Shown here piece after piece: positions 17,250 through 25,936 of a DNA stretch of 64,000 bases. The translations under genes and the position numbers were made by a program. The stretch covers positions 620,001 to 684,000 of the forward strand of contig NZ_CP007213.1 of assembly GCF_001411805.1 (NCBI RefSeq). The letters are read 5' to 3'. Within the stretch, counting starts at the first letter, position 1; each line of letters starts with the position of its first letter. Under the pieces are notes generated by a model. It did not search any database. It saw only the letters and a program-made list of their open reading frames with translations, and was not told the DNA's origin. The DNA comes from Burkholderia plantarii. Lineage in GTDB: Bacteria > Pseudomonadota > Gammaproteobacteria > Burkholderiales > Burkholderiaceae.

Positions 17250-19015
17250 CACTCGCCGAATTCGACACGCTGGTCCACAGCGACGCTTATCGCGACGCAG
17301 CCGTGCGCGTGGTGCGCCAGCTGCTGGAGGCGCTGCTGTTCGAGGAACGCCTGCCGCTCGCGCGCCGCGAGGGCGACACGCTGACGATCGCCGCGACCGA
17401 CGCTCACGGCGAGCCGGTCGCCTATCATTGCCGCGTGCTGCGCAGCGCGTCGTTCGCGCGGCTGCGGATCGTCTCGCCGGTGCTGCGCCGCGCCGGCGGC
17501 GGCGAGGCGCCCGCCACCGACGCGGCGTGCGTGGTCGCCGAGCTGGCCGGGCAGCTGGCGGCCGAGCCGGCGCGGCTCGCGCAGTTCGCGGCCGAGCTGC
17601 TGGCCACTCACATGAAGGACGCGCAGACGCGCCTGGCCCGCCAGGGCCGGCTGCTGCGCGGCAAGGACTACGACGAGGTCGAGGCCGGCCTGACCGGCGC
17701 GCATCCGTATCACCCCGGCTACAAGTCGCGGCTCGGCTTCACGCTGGCCGACAACCAGCGCTACGCGCCCGAGTGCTCGACCGGCGTCGCGCCGCTGCTG
17801 ATCGCGGCGCGCCGCGACGTCTGCCGCTGGGCCGCCGGCCGCGCGGTGGCCGGGTGCGATCCGCGCAACCTGCTGGCGCCGGCCGAACGCGCCGCGTTCG
17901 AGGTGCGGCTGACCACGCTCGGCCTCGATCCGGACGACTACCTGCCGCTGCCGATGCATCCGTGGCAGTGGGAGACGATCGCCGAGGCCGGCTGCCATGC
18001 CGCCTGCGCGCGCCGCGAGCTGGTGCCGGTCGGGCCGCTGCAGGACCGCTACCGGCCGCAGCAGTCGATCCGCACGCTGGCCAACGTCGACCGGCCGCTC
18101 GCGCCGTCGATCAAGCTCGCGATGAATCTCGTCAACACCTCGACCTCGCGCGTCCTCGCGCCGCACACGGTGCGCAACGCGGCGCCGCTCAGCGACTGGC
18201 TCGACCAGCTGGTGGCCGACACCGCGTGGCCTGCTCCGCTCGCGCGGCCGGTGATCCTCAAGGAGACGGCCGGCGTCGGCTACGTGCCGGGCGCGCCGGT
18301 GGCCGGCCAGTACGGTGCGTTCGCCTGCATCTGGCGCGACAGCATCCATGCGCACCGGCGCGACGACGAACAGGCGCTGCCGATGACGGCGCTGCCACAC
18401 GTCGACGCCGACGGTCGCCTGCTGGTGGCCGACGCCGTCGCGCGCCACGGCGTGCAGGCCTGGGTGCGCCGCCTGATCGAGCGTGCCTGGCTGCCGGTGC
18501 TGCACCTGCTCTGGCTGCACGGCACCGCGCTCGAATCGCATGCGCAGAACATGGTGCTGCTGCTGGTGGACGGGCTGCCCGAGCGCGTCGCGCTGAAGGA
18601 CTTCCACGACGGCGTGCGCTACTCGCGGCGCTGGCTGTCCACGCCGCCGCCCGCGCTCGACGCGCCGCCCGCCGAGCACGCGAGCGTGAACCCGAACTCG
18701 TTCATCGAGACCGACGACGCCGACGAGCTGCGCGACTTCACCTGCGATGCGCTGCTGTTCGTCAACCTCGCCGAGATCGCCTGGGCGTTCGCGCGGCATC
18801 TCGGGTTCGACGAAGCGGCGTTCTGGGCGATCGCGGCCGACACGATCCGCGAGCATCAGGCGCGGCATCCCGAACTCGCCGAACGCTTCGCGCTGTTCGA
18901 CTGCTTCGCGCCGACGCTGCAGATCGAGCTGCTGGCGAGCCGGCGCTTCCTGCCCGAGATCCGGCTGCGCACGCGCGCGGCGCCGAATCCGCTCGCGCAG
19001 GTGGTGCGCGTATGA
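17246..19015 (+). CDS. sbnF: SbnF-like NIS siderophore synthetase
   Basis: A 589-residue third IucA/IucC-family synthetase. In S. aureus SbnF condenses the decarboxylated citryl-diaminopropionate-ethylenediamine intermediate with a second L-2,3-diaminopropionate unit. Visible motifs are HPYHPGYKSRLGFTLADNQR, LPMHPWQWE, RPQQSIRTLANVDRP, SIKLAMNLVNTSTSRVLAP (the type C KL.(L/M)NLVNTS stretch), LHGTALESHAQNMVLLL and LKDFHDGVRYS. It overlaps both neighbours by four bases. Length and motif order are normal, and no damage is seen. Confidence 0.9.
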   Translation: MTLAEFDTLVHSDAYRDAAVRVVRQLLEALLFEERLPLARREGDTLTIAATDAHGEPVAYHCRVLRSASFARLRIVSPVLRRAGGGEAPATDAACVVAELAGQLAAEPARLAQFAAELLATHMKDAQTRLARQGRLLRGKDYDEVEAGLTGAHPYHPGYKSRLGFTLADNQRYAPECSTGVAPLLIAARRDVCRWAAGRAVAGCDPRNLLAPAERAAFEVRLTTLGLDPDDYLPLPMHPWQWETIAEAGCHAACARRELVPVGPLQDRYRPQQSIRTLANVDRPLAPSIKLAMNLVNTSTSRVLAPHTVRNAAPLSDWLDQLVADTAWPAPLARPVILKETAGVGYVPGAPVAGQYGAFACIWRDSIHAHRRDDEQALPMTALPHVDADGRLLVADAVARHGVQAWVRRLIERAWLPVLHLLWLHGTALESHAQNMVLLLVDGLPERVALKDFHDGVRYSRRWLSTPPPALDAPPAEHASVNPNSFIETDDADELRDFTCDALLFVNLAEIAWAFARHLGFDEAAFWAIAADTIREHQARHPELAERFALFDCFAPTLQIELLASRRFLPEIRLRTRAAPNPLAQVVRV

Positions 19016-19851
19016 CGGCGCCGAACCTGCCGTCGACGTCGGCGCCGCTGCTTCCAGCGGTGGTCGAGGCCGGGCCGCGCGCGCTGAAGGCCATGCTGCG
19101 CGAGCCGTCCGGCGCGGCCTGCTTCGGCCTGTTCTGCTCGACGCCGGCGCCGCTGACGGTCGAGCTGATCGCGGCGGCCGGCTTCGATTTCGTGATCGTC
19201 GATCTCGAGCACACGCTGATCGACGGCGCGACGCTGGCGGCGATGCTGCTCGCGGCGCGCGCTGCCGGGATCGCGGCGCTGGTGCGGCCGGCCGCGCCTT
19301 GGCAGATCGCGCCGGTGCTCGACCAGGGCGCGCAGGGCATCGTCGTGCCGCGCGTGCAGTCGGCCGACGAGGCGGGGCAGGCGGTGCGGGCCGCGCGCCA
19401 CGCGCCGCTCGGGCAGCGCGGCCTGAACGCCACCGCCGCGAGCCGCTTCGGCCGTGACGACCTGGCCGCCGCCGCCGCGCGCGCCGATGCCGACACGCTG
19501 GTGATCGCGATGATCGAGGACCGCACGGGCCTCGCCGCCGCCGACGCGATCGCGGCCGTGGACGGCATCGACGCGCTGCTCGGCGGCGCGGCGGACTTGT
19601 CCCAGGATCTCGGCCTGACCTGGCGAACCCGCGCGCCCGAAGTGCGCGAGGCGCTCGCGCGGATCGACGCGAGCGCGCGCGCGGCCGGCAAGCTGGCCGT
19701 CGCGCTGCCACGCGACGACGCCGAGATCGAGGCGGCGCGCCGCGCCGGCGCACGGCTCGTGATCGCCGGCGACGATCGCGGCATCGCGCGCCGCGCGTTC
19801 GCGGCGGCCTGCGACCACCATCACCGGATCTTCAACCCATCCCAGCCATGA
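19012..19851 (+). CDS. sbnG: SbnG-like citrate synthase (HpcH/HpaI aldolase fold)
   Basis: A 279-residue enzyme of the class II HpcH/HpaI aldolase family. SbnG is a metal-dependent citrate synthase unrelated to the TCA enzyme and supplies citrate dedicated to the siderophore. The barrel carries FDFVIVDLEHTLIDGATL, GAQGIVVPRVQSADEAGQAV (metal-ligand region) and TLVIAMIEDRTGLAAADAI. The mobile loop PLGQRGLNATAASRFGRDDL is typical of the family. The gene overlaps sbnF and sbnH by four bases each, so citrate supply is tied to synthetase expression. Confidence 0.9.
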   Translation: MTAPNLPSTSAPLLPAVVEAGPRALKAMLREPSGAACFGLFCSTPAPLTVELIAAAGFDFVIVDLEHTLIDGATLAAMLLAARAAGIAALVRPAAPWQIAPVLDQGAQGIVVPRVQSADEAGQAVRAARHAPLGQRGLNATAASRFGRDDLAAAAARADADTLVIAMIEDRTGLAAADAIAAVDGIDALLGGAADLSQDLGLTWRTRAPEVREALARIDASARAAGKLAVALPRDDAEIEAARRAGARLVIAGDDRGIARRAFAAACDHHHRIFNPSQP

Positions 19852-21056
19852 ATCGCGAATCCATCGAACGTTATCTGGCCGCGGCGCCGTCGCCGGCCTG
19901 CGCCTACCTCTACGACCTCGACCACTTGCGCCGCCGCGCCGCGCGGCTGGTCGCGGCGCTGCCGGACGGCTGCGAGCTGTTCTATGCCGTGAAGGCCAAC
20001 AGCGACGCGCCGGTGCTCGGCGCGCTTGCCGGCGCCGTCGCCGGCTACGAAGTGGCCTCGCTCGGCGAGATCGAGCGCGTGCGCGAGGCAGTGGGCGCCG
20101 CGCGCATCGCGTTCGGCGGCCCAGGCAAGACCGACCGCGAGCTGCGCGGCGCGCTCGAACACGGCGTCGAGTTGATCCACGTCGAGAGCGAGCTGCAGCT
20201 GCGCCGGCTCGATGCGGTGGCGCGCGAGCATGGCAGCCGCGCGCGCGTGCTGCTGCGCGTGAACCCGAAGCCGTTCGCGGCCGACGACGGCGGCCCGGGG
20301 GCCACCGGCACGCTGACGATGGGCGGCCGGCCAACCCAGTTCGGCATCGACGAGGACGAGGTGCCGGCGCTGATCGCGCTGGCGGCGAGCCTGCCCGGCG
20401 TGCAGTTGGTCGGGCTGCATCTGCACGCACTGTCGAATAATCTGGACGCCGCCTCGCACCTGGCGCTGATGCGCCATTACCTGACGCTCGCAACGGCGCT
20501 GCGCGAGCGCCACGGGCTCGTGCTCGAGACGCTGAACGTGGGCGGCGGGATCGGGGTGGACTACGCGAACCCGGACCGCGAGTTCGACTGGCCGCTGTTC
20601 TGCCGCGGCCTGCGCGCGCTGCTGGCCGACACCGCCGCCGGCTGCCGGATCGTGTTCGAGTGCGGGCGCTTCGTGGCGGCCGACTGCGGCTGCTACGTGA
20701 CCGAGGTGATCGACCTGAAGCGCAATCACGGCCGCCATTTCGCGGTGCTGCGCGGCGGCACGCATCATTTCCGGCTGCCCGCGTCGTGGCAGCACGATCA
20801 TCCGTTCTTCGTGGTGCCGAACGAGGCGTGGCCCTATACATTCGCGCGTCCGCAGCTGGAGGACGGCGAGCTGAGCCTGTGCGGCGAGCTCTGCACGCCG
20901 AAGGACGTGCTCGCCGCGCACGCGCGCGTGGCGCGGCTGCGCGTCGGCGATCGCATCGTGTTCCGGCTGGCCGGCGCCTACGGCTGGCACATCTCGCACC
21001 ACGATTTCCTGAGCCACCCGCATCCCGAGCGGATCTACCTCGGAGCCCCATCGTGA
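19848..21056 (+). CDS. sbnH: SbnH-like PLP decarboxylase
   Basis: A fold-type III (alanine-racemase/ornithine-decarboxylase-like) PLP enzyme of 402 residues. SbnH removes CO2 from the citryl-diaminopropionate intermediate, giving the ethylenediamine moiety. The PLP lysine is in LFYAVKANSDAPVL. The HLHALSNN, GGGIGVDYANP and VFECGRFV motifs follow. The second-subunit cysteine region is SLCGELCTPKDVLA, and GAYGWHISHHDFLSHPHPE ends the domain. It overlaps sbnG by ATGA, and its stop shares a base with the sbnI start. Confidence 0.92.
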   Translation: MNRESIERYLAAAPSPACAYLYDLDHLRRRAARLVAALPDGCELFYAVKANSDAPVLGALAGAVAGYEVASLGEIERVREAVGAARIAFGGPGKTDRELRGALEHGVELIHVESELQLRRLDAVAREHGSRARVLLRVNPKPFAADDGGPGATGTLTMGGRPTQFGIDEDEVPALIALAASLPGVQLVGLHLHALSNNLDAASHLALMRHYLTLATALRERHGLVLETLNVGGGIGVDYANPDREFDWPLFCRGLRALLADTAAGCRIVFECGRFVAADCGCYVTEVIDLKRNHGRHFAVLRGGTHHFRLPASWQHDHPFFVVPNEAWPYTFARPQLEDGELSLCGELCTPKDVLAAHARVARLRVGDRIVFRLAGAYGWHISHHDFLSHPHPERIYLGAPS

Positions 21057-21499
21057 TGACTTCCCTGCGAGCCTTGCCGCTGCGCTTCCTGGACCCGGCG
21101 CGGCTGCTGCCGCACGAATTGCACGACCCGGTACACGCGGCGGCGCTAGCCGATTCGATGCGTGAGAGCGGTATCTGGCGCGTGCCGATCGTGGTCGAGC
21201 GCGGCAGCCTGACGGTGATGGACGGCCACCATCGGCTCGCCGCGGCGCTGGCGCTGCGGGTCGCGCGGATTCCGGCGCTGCTGCTCGATTACGACACCGT
21301 GCCGGTCAGCGCGACGCGCGACGGCTACGAGGTCACGCCGGCCGCGATCGTGGCGCGCGCCCGCGCGGGCGAGCTGTATCCGGTCAAGACCACGCGCCAC
21401 CGCTTCGCGGCGCCGCTGCCGGCCTGCCACGTTTCGCTGCGGCTGTTGTGGGCGGCGGCGCCGTGCGCGAGCGAGCCCGCGGCGCTGGTTGAGTCGTGA
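21056..21499 (+). CDS. sbnI: SbnI-like ParB/sulfiredoxin-fold protein, short form
   Basis: A 147-residue protein with a ParB/Srx-like nuclease-fold domain: LDPARLLPHELHDPVHAAAL, SGIWRVPIVVE, TVMDGHHRLAAALAL. In S. aureus SbnI is a haem-responsive regulator and also a free-serine kinase that supplies O-phospho-L-serine to SbnA. That protein is roughly 250 residues, so this one keeps the N-terminal domain but lacks most of the C-terminal part. The ATG at 21056 shares its A with the sbnH stop; GTG at 21053 would add one residue. Last gene of the operon. Confidence 0.82.
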   Translation: MTSLRALPLRFLDPARLLPHELHDPVHAAALADSMRESGIWRVPIVVERGSLTVMDGHHRLAAALALRVARIPALLLDYDTVPVSATRDGYEVTPAAIVARARAGELYPVKTTRHRFAAPLPACHVSLRLLWAAAPCASEPAALVES

Positions 21500-21511
21500 G
21501 GCGGCCGGCGG

Positions 21512-22528
21512 TCAGTCCTTCGTAGCCGCGTTCGCCGCCGCGTCCGCGTTCGCGCGTTCGCGGCCCGGTCTGCGCTCGGCCAGCTGCCAGACCGCGAGCC
21601 CGGGCAGGTAGAACAGCAGGTCGCGCAGCCGCCGCGCGCCGGCCAGCGCGAGGCAGACCGGCGGATCGAGGCCGAGCAGGCCGCCGATCAGCACGAAGCC
21701 GCCTTCCTGCACGCCGAGGCCGCCCGGCACCAGGAACGCGAGGCTGCTGACGAGCTGGATCAGCGCCTCGATCACGAGCGCGTCGGCGAACGACGCGTGC
21801 GCGCCGAGCGCGAGCAGCGCGAGCCAGATTTCGAGCGAGAAGCCGAGGAACTGCAGCGTCTGCCAGACCGCCAGATAGCGCACCACCACGCCGGTGTTGC
21901 GCCACAGCAGCATCACGAAGCGGTCGACGCGCGCGGAGGCGCCGAGCGTCTCGACGAACTGGCCGCTCGTGACGCGGTTCAGCAGCTGCGTGGCGCGCTC
22001 GAACGGCCGCGCGTGCTGCACCAGCGCGAACAGCAGCAGCACCGGCGCCGCGAGCGCGATGCCCACCGCCAGCCGCCCGACCAGGCGGCTCGTGTCGGAG
22101 GCCGAGTGTTCAAGCAGCCAGCCCACCGCGAGCAGCGCGAACACGAACTGGCTGATCAGCGTGAGCTGCATGTCCACCACGAGGCTCGCGATCGCCGTGG
22201 CCGGCTTCACGCGCAGCCGGCGCAGCAGGCGGTACGAGACGATCTCGCCGCCGATCCGCGCCACCGGCAGCAGGCCGTTCACCGACTCGCGGATCAGCAC
22301 GAGCTTCAGCATCGCGCCGAAGCCGGGACGCGGCGCGCGCCGGATCAGCAGGCGCCAGTCGGCCGCGTTCGCGAGCATCGGCAGGATGTGCACCGCGGCG
22401 GCCAGCAGCAGGCCGGCGCCGGCCTCGCGCAGCAGCGCGAGGATCGCGGCGGGATGGTCGCGCCACACCAGCCAGATCGCGATGGCGAGGCCGAGCGCGG
22501 CCGCGACGGAGCCGAGCGATTTCTTCAT
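21512..22528 (-). CDS. hpnL: HpnL-like membrane protein (LPG synthase TM-domain family)
   Basis: A 338-residue inner-membrane protein with about eight hydrophobic segments. It belongs to the lysylphosphatidylglycerol-synthase transmembrane/UPF0104 family, whose hopanoid-linked members are called HpnL. The family motifs are LIRESVNGLLPVARIGGEIV and VPGGLGVQEGGFVLIGGLLG. The ATG at 22528 (MKKSLGSVAAALGLAI) follows a GGAGCC-like site; longer starts give an Arg/Pro-rich, non-native prefix. It is downstream of hpnI on the same strand after a 226-base gap. It converges with the siderophore operon with only 12 bases between the stops. Confidence 0.8.
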   Translation of the reverse strand: MKKSLGSVAAALGLAIAIWLVWRDHPAAILALLREAGAGLLLAAAVHILPMLANAADWRLLIRRAPRPGFGAMLKLVLIRESVNGLLPVARIGGEIVSYRLLRRLRVKPATAIASLVVDMQLTLISQFVFALLAVGWLLEHSASDTSRLVGRLAVGIALAAPVLLLFALVQHARPFERATQLLNRVTSGQFVETLGASARVDRFVMLLWRNTGVVVRYLAVWQTLQFLGFSLEIWLALLALGAHASFADALVIEALIQLVSSLAFLVPGGLGVQEGGFVLIGGLLGLDPPVCLALAGARRLRDLLFYLPGLAVWQLAERRPGRERANADAAANAATKD

Positions 22529-22754
22529 GCGCGGCTCCGGTGGCGTGCGGCGAGGCGAGGCGCGATGGTGGGCATGACGGGGGATCGATTCATGACGGCA
22601 GGCCGGGCATGCGGCTGCGGGTTCGGCGGCAGGTTCGGCGTGCCGCGCGGCATGCCGGACCGCTGCGACGTCCGCTCGCGTCCACGGCAGGCGGCGCAAA
22701 CGGGACGGGCAGCATCAACGACACGAACCGCGCGGGGCAGCGTACCACGCGCGC

Positions 22755-24020
22755 TCATTCGTCGAGGCGGGGCACCAGTCGGCCCGACGGGTCGACGCGC
22801 AGCCGGCGGCCGCGCCAGACCACGTCGGACATCCCGAAGCTCGCCACGAAGATGCCGAACTGCAGCAGGTCGTTGAGCGGCAGCAGCGCGAGATCGGCGA
22901 ACGGCTGGCCTAACGCGCGATCGACGCGCCACTTCAGCGCGACGCGCGCGGCGAGCGCCGCGGCCACCAGCCACCAGGCGCCGTGCGCGCCGCCCGAGGC
23001 GAGCAACGCGAGCAGCGCGAACGGCAGCGGATGCATCAGTGCCGAGCCGAGGTGGCCGAGCGGGTCGGCGGCGCGGATGGTCCGGCTCCAGCGCAGCTCG
23101 TGTGTGAACAGCGCGCTGAAGGTCGATTCGATGCAGGCGTGATCGACGATCAGCGGCGGCACCGACACAGTCGCGCCGATGCCGCGCACCGCCTCGCCGA
23201 TCGCGTGGTCCTCGGCGAGATGATGTACGAACGCGGCGAGCCCGCCGATCTGGTCGAGCGTGGCGCGCCGGATCGCGATGGTCTGGCCGAAGCAGGGCCG
23301 CGCCAGCTTGGTTGCGAGCCCGGTGACCACGCCGGGGAAGAACAGGTAGTTGGTCGAGGCGGCAGCCGCGCGCGGCCACAGGCCCGGCGCGCTGATGCCG
23401 CGATAGGCGCTCGTCACGAGCCCGACGCCGGGCTGCTCGAGCGCGCCGACGATGCGGTACAGGTAGTCGCGGCCCACGCACACGTCACTGTCCGCGAAGC
23501 AGAGCAGGTCATGTTCGGCCTGTTCCAGCATGTTGACGAGGTTGCAGATCTTGCGGTTCGGGCCATAGAGCCGTGCGTCGGCCACCAACGTGATGTGCGC
23601 CTGCGGATAGCGCTCGCGCAGCGTCGCGACGGCGCGCAGCGCGTCGTCGTTGGCGTCGTGGACGCCGAACAGGTATTGCACCGGCGCCGGGTAATCATGG
23701 TCGAAGAAGCTCGCCAGATGATCGACGAGCCGCCACTCGTCGCCATGCAGCGGCTTCATCAGCGTGACGGGCGGGTACTGCGTGGGCAGTGTCGGCGCGC
23801 GCGCGAAGAAGCGGCCGACCAGGCCGGCCGCGACCAGCGTATAGACGAGGCCGAATGCGGCGCAGAGGCTCGCGACCGTCGCGAGCGCATGGCCGAGCGT
23901 GAGGACGAACGGCAGGTGGTGGCGCGCCGCGTCGCTCAGCGCGATCGCGGCACCGACGATGACCGAAGTGGAGACGGCACGGCCCGCGTGGCCGCGCGTC
24001 CACGAACGCGGCTCCTGCAT
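22755..24020 (-). CDS. hpnI: HpnI hopanoid glycosyltransferase
   Basis: A family 2 (ceramide glucosyltransferase-like) glycosyltransferase of 421 residues. HpnI transfers N-acetylglucosamine to bacteriohopanetetrol in composite hopanoid synthesis. An N-terminal membrane helix (GHALATVASLCAAFGLVYTL) precedes the catalytic core: PPVTLMKPLHGDEWRLVDHL, GPNRKICNLVNMLEQAEHDL, the metal-binding CFADSDVCVG, and AEDHAIGEAVRG with the acceptor motif THELRWSRTIR. Hydrophobic segments close the protein. The ATG at 24020 overlaps the hpnJ stop, so the pair is co-translated. Confidence 0.88.
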   Translation of the reverse strand: MQEPRSWTRGHAGRAVSTSVIVGAAIALSDAARHHLPFVLTLGHALATVASLCAAFGLVYTLVAAGLVGRFFARAPTLPTQYPPVTLMKPLHGDEWRLVDHLASFFDHDYPAPVQYLFGVHDANDDALRAVATLRERYPQAHITLVADARLYGPNRKICNLVNMLEQAEHDLLCFADSDVCVGRDYLYRIVGALEQPGVGLVTSAYRGISAPGLWPRAAAASTNYLFFPGVVTGLATKLARPCFGQTIAIRRATLDQIGGLAAFVHHLAEDHAIGEAVRGIGATVSVPPLIVDHACIESTFSALFTHELRWSRTIRAADPLGHLGSALMHPLPFALLALLASGGAHGAWWLVAAALAARVALKWRVDRALGQPFADLALLPLNDLLQFGIFVASFGMSDVVWRGRRLRVDPSGRLVPRLDE

Positions 24021-25441
24021 CACGCCTCGTGCGCGCGCAGGAAGCGGAAGAACTCGACGCCCTCGCGCAGGCGACGCTTCATCATGTCCCGGCTCGACAG
24101 CATCTCGCGCACGATCTCCCAGATCTTCGCGGGCCGGAAGTAGAACGCGCGGTAGAAGTGTTCCAGCTCGTGATAGATGGCTTCCCTCGACAGGTGCGGA
24201 TAGCCGATCGCCGCCAGTTGCACGCCTTCCTTGCTGACCAGGTTGATGGTCTTGTTCTCCTCCATCCAGCCGTTCTCCACCGCCTGCTCGTAGAGCTTCG
24301 TGCCCGGATACGGCGCCGCCAGCGACACCTGGATCGTGTGCGGATTGATTTCCTTCGCGTATTCGATGGTCTTCTGGATGGTGTCCTTCGTCTCGCCCGG
24401 CAGCCCGAGGATGAAGGTGCCGTGGATCTTGATGCCGAGCTTCCTGCAATCCTCGTTGAAGCGGCGCGCGATGTCGGTGCGCAGGCCCTTCCTGATGTTC
24501 AGCAGGATCTGGTCGTCGCCCGATTCGTAGCCCACCAGCAGCAGGCGCAGGCCGTTCTCCTTCATGATCTTCAGCGTCGAGTACGGCACGTTCGCCTTGG
24601 CGTTGCACGACCACGTCACGCCGAGCCTGCCGAGCCCGCGCGCGATTTCCTCGACGCGCGGCTTGAAGTCGGTGAAGGTGTCGTCGTCGAACATGATCTC
24701 CTTGACTTCCGGCATGTTGTCGCGAATCCACTTCACCTCGGCCAGCACGTTCTCGACCGAGCGCACGCGGTAGCGGTGGCCGCCCACGGTCTGCGGCCAG
24801 AGGCAGAACGTGCATTTCGAGCGGCAGCCGCGACCGGTGTAGATCGAGACGTAGGGGTAATCGAGATAGCCGATGAAGTAATTGTCGATCTTGAGGTCGC
24901 GCTGGTAGACGGGGGCGACGAACGGCAGCGCGTCCATGTCCTCGATCATCGGGCGCGGGCCGTTGTGCTCGATCGAGCCGTCGGCGGCGCGGTAGCTCAA
25001 GCCGAGGATCCCGGCGAAGGGCTTGCCCTCGGCGACGTCGCGGCAGGTGTAGTCGAATTCCTCGCGGCAGACGAAGTCGATCGCGTCGGAGGCGGTCAGG
25101 GAGTTGTGCGGATCGACGGCGACCTTGGCGCCGACCATGCCGATCAGGACCGCCGGGTTGCGCTGCTTGAGGTCCTGGGCGAACAGGGCGTCGGTGGGGA
25201 ACGACGGCGTGCTGGTGTGGATGATGACGAGCTCGTAGCCGGCGGCGATGTCGAGCGTGGCCGCGACGGACAGGCCGTCGGCGGGGGCGTCGAGCACGCG
25301 GCTGCCGGGCACGAGCGCGGCGGGCTGGGCGAGCCAGGTGGGATACCAGAACGAGCGGATCTCGCGCCTGGCCTGGTAGCGCGAACCGGCGCCGCCGTCG
25401 AAGCCGTCATAGGACGGGGCTTGCAGGAACAGTGTTTTCAT
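24020..25441 (-). CDS. hpnJ: HpnJ hopanoid biosynthesis radical SAM protein
   Basis: A B12-binding-type radical SAM enzyme of 473 residues. HpnJ makes the cyclitol-ether head group of composite hopanoids. The N-terminal half is a Rossmann-like cobalamin-binding-type domain (YELVIIHTSTPSFPTDALFA). The iron-sulfur motif is GRGCRSKCTFCLWP (C-x3-C-x2-C), and the barrel holds EIMFDDDTFTDFKPRVEEIA and IHGTFILGLPGETKDTIQKT. The ATG at 25441 (MKTLFLQAPSYDGFDGGAGS) is the conserved start. The codons are less GC-extreme than in the surroundings. The gene is first in the hpnJ-hpnI pair and overlaps hpnI by ATGA. Confidence 0.92.
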   Translation of the reverse strand: MKTLFLQAPSYDGFDGGAGSRYQARREIRSFWYPTWLAQPAALVPGSRVLDAPADGLSVAATLDIAAGYELVIIHTSTPSFPTDALFAQDLKQRNPAVLIGMVGAKVAVDPHNSLTASDAIDFVCREEFDYTCRDVAEGKPFAGILGLSYRAADGSIEHNGPRPMIEDMDALPFVAPVYQRDLKIDNYFIGYLDYPYVSIYTGRGCRSKCTFCLWPQTVGGHRYRVRSVENVLAEVKWIRDNMPEVKEIMFDDDTFTDFKPRVEEIARGLGRLGVTWSCNAKANVPYSTLKIMKENGLRLLLVGYESGDDQILLNIRKGLRTDIARRFNEDCRKLGIKIHGTFILGLPGETKDTIQKTIEYAKEINPHTIQVSLAAPYPGTKLYEQAVENGWMEENKTINLVSKEGVQLAAIGYPHLSREAIYHELEHFYRAFYFRPAKIWEIVREMLSSRDMMKRRLREGVEFFRFLRAHEA

Positions 25442-25537
25442 CGTGTCGGAAGAGGGGAGTGCGGCGCAGGCGTTATCGGTCGGCGGCCGCGGCGTCGGAT
25501 GTCTTGTTTTGCAGTCCTTCATGAAACTGAAAGACTG

Positions 25538-25936
25538 TCATGCGATCACGTTCCCGAAGCGGTCGCGGTGCAGGCGGATGTACAGCAGCACCAGCGCACG
25601 CAGCGGGCAGCGCGGCGACACCTGCACGGTGCCGCCCGGCGCCGGCTCGACGAGCACGTGCCCGCGCCCGATGCCGGCGCGGAACGCGAAATGCGCGCCG
25701 GCGCGCACCGCAGCCACGGCGACGACGAGATAGGCGAGTGTCGCGCAGCGAAATGTCGGCGTCGTGAAATCGCGCTGCGGAACATGCAGCACGCCCATCG
25801 ACAGCAGCACCAGCGCCTGCGCGCCGAACGCGGCGAGCGCCGCGATCAGCAGATAGGTACGCCACGCCTCGATGGTGGGAAACGCGAAGCCCGGACCGGA
25901 GCCGGCCGACGTCGGAAGGCGAAAGAGGATTGGCAC
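25538..25936 (-). CDS. Hypothetical membrane protein upstream of hpnJ
   Basis: A 132-residue protein with two hydrophobic segments (TYLLIAALAAFGAQALVLLS and ATLAYLVVAVAAVRAGAHFA) and a basic C-terminus (LVLLYIRLHRDRFGNVIA). I do not recognise the family. The start is taken as GTG at 25936 because GAAGGA lies nine bases upstream; ATG at 26020 is possible. It is in the same direction as hpnJ with a 96-base gap, so it may be part of the hopanoid transcript. That is the only hint of function. Confidence 0.5.
   Translation of the reverse strand: MPILFRLPTSAGSGPGFAFPTIEAWRTYLLIAALAAFGAQALVLLSMGVLHVPQRDFTTPTFRCATLAYLVVAVAAVRAGAHFAFRAGIGRGHVLVEPAPGGTVQVSPRCPLRALVLLYIRLHRDRFGNVIA

Noticed and set aside
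17000..19753. Minus-strand open frame of 917 codons across sbnF and sbnG
   Set aside because: Shadow of the plus-strand NIS synthetase and aldolase genes, with arginine-rich composition and no recognisable domain.
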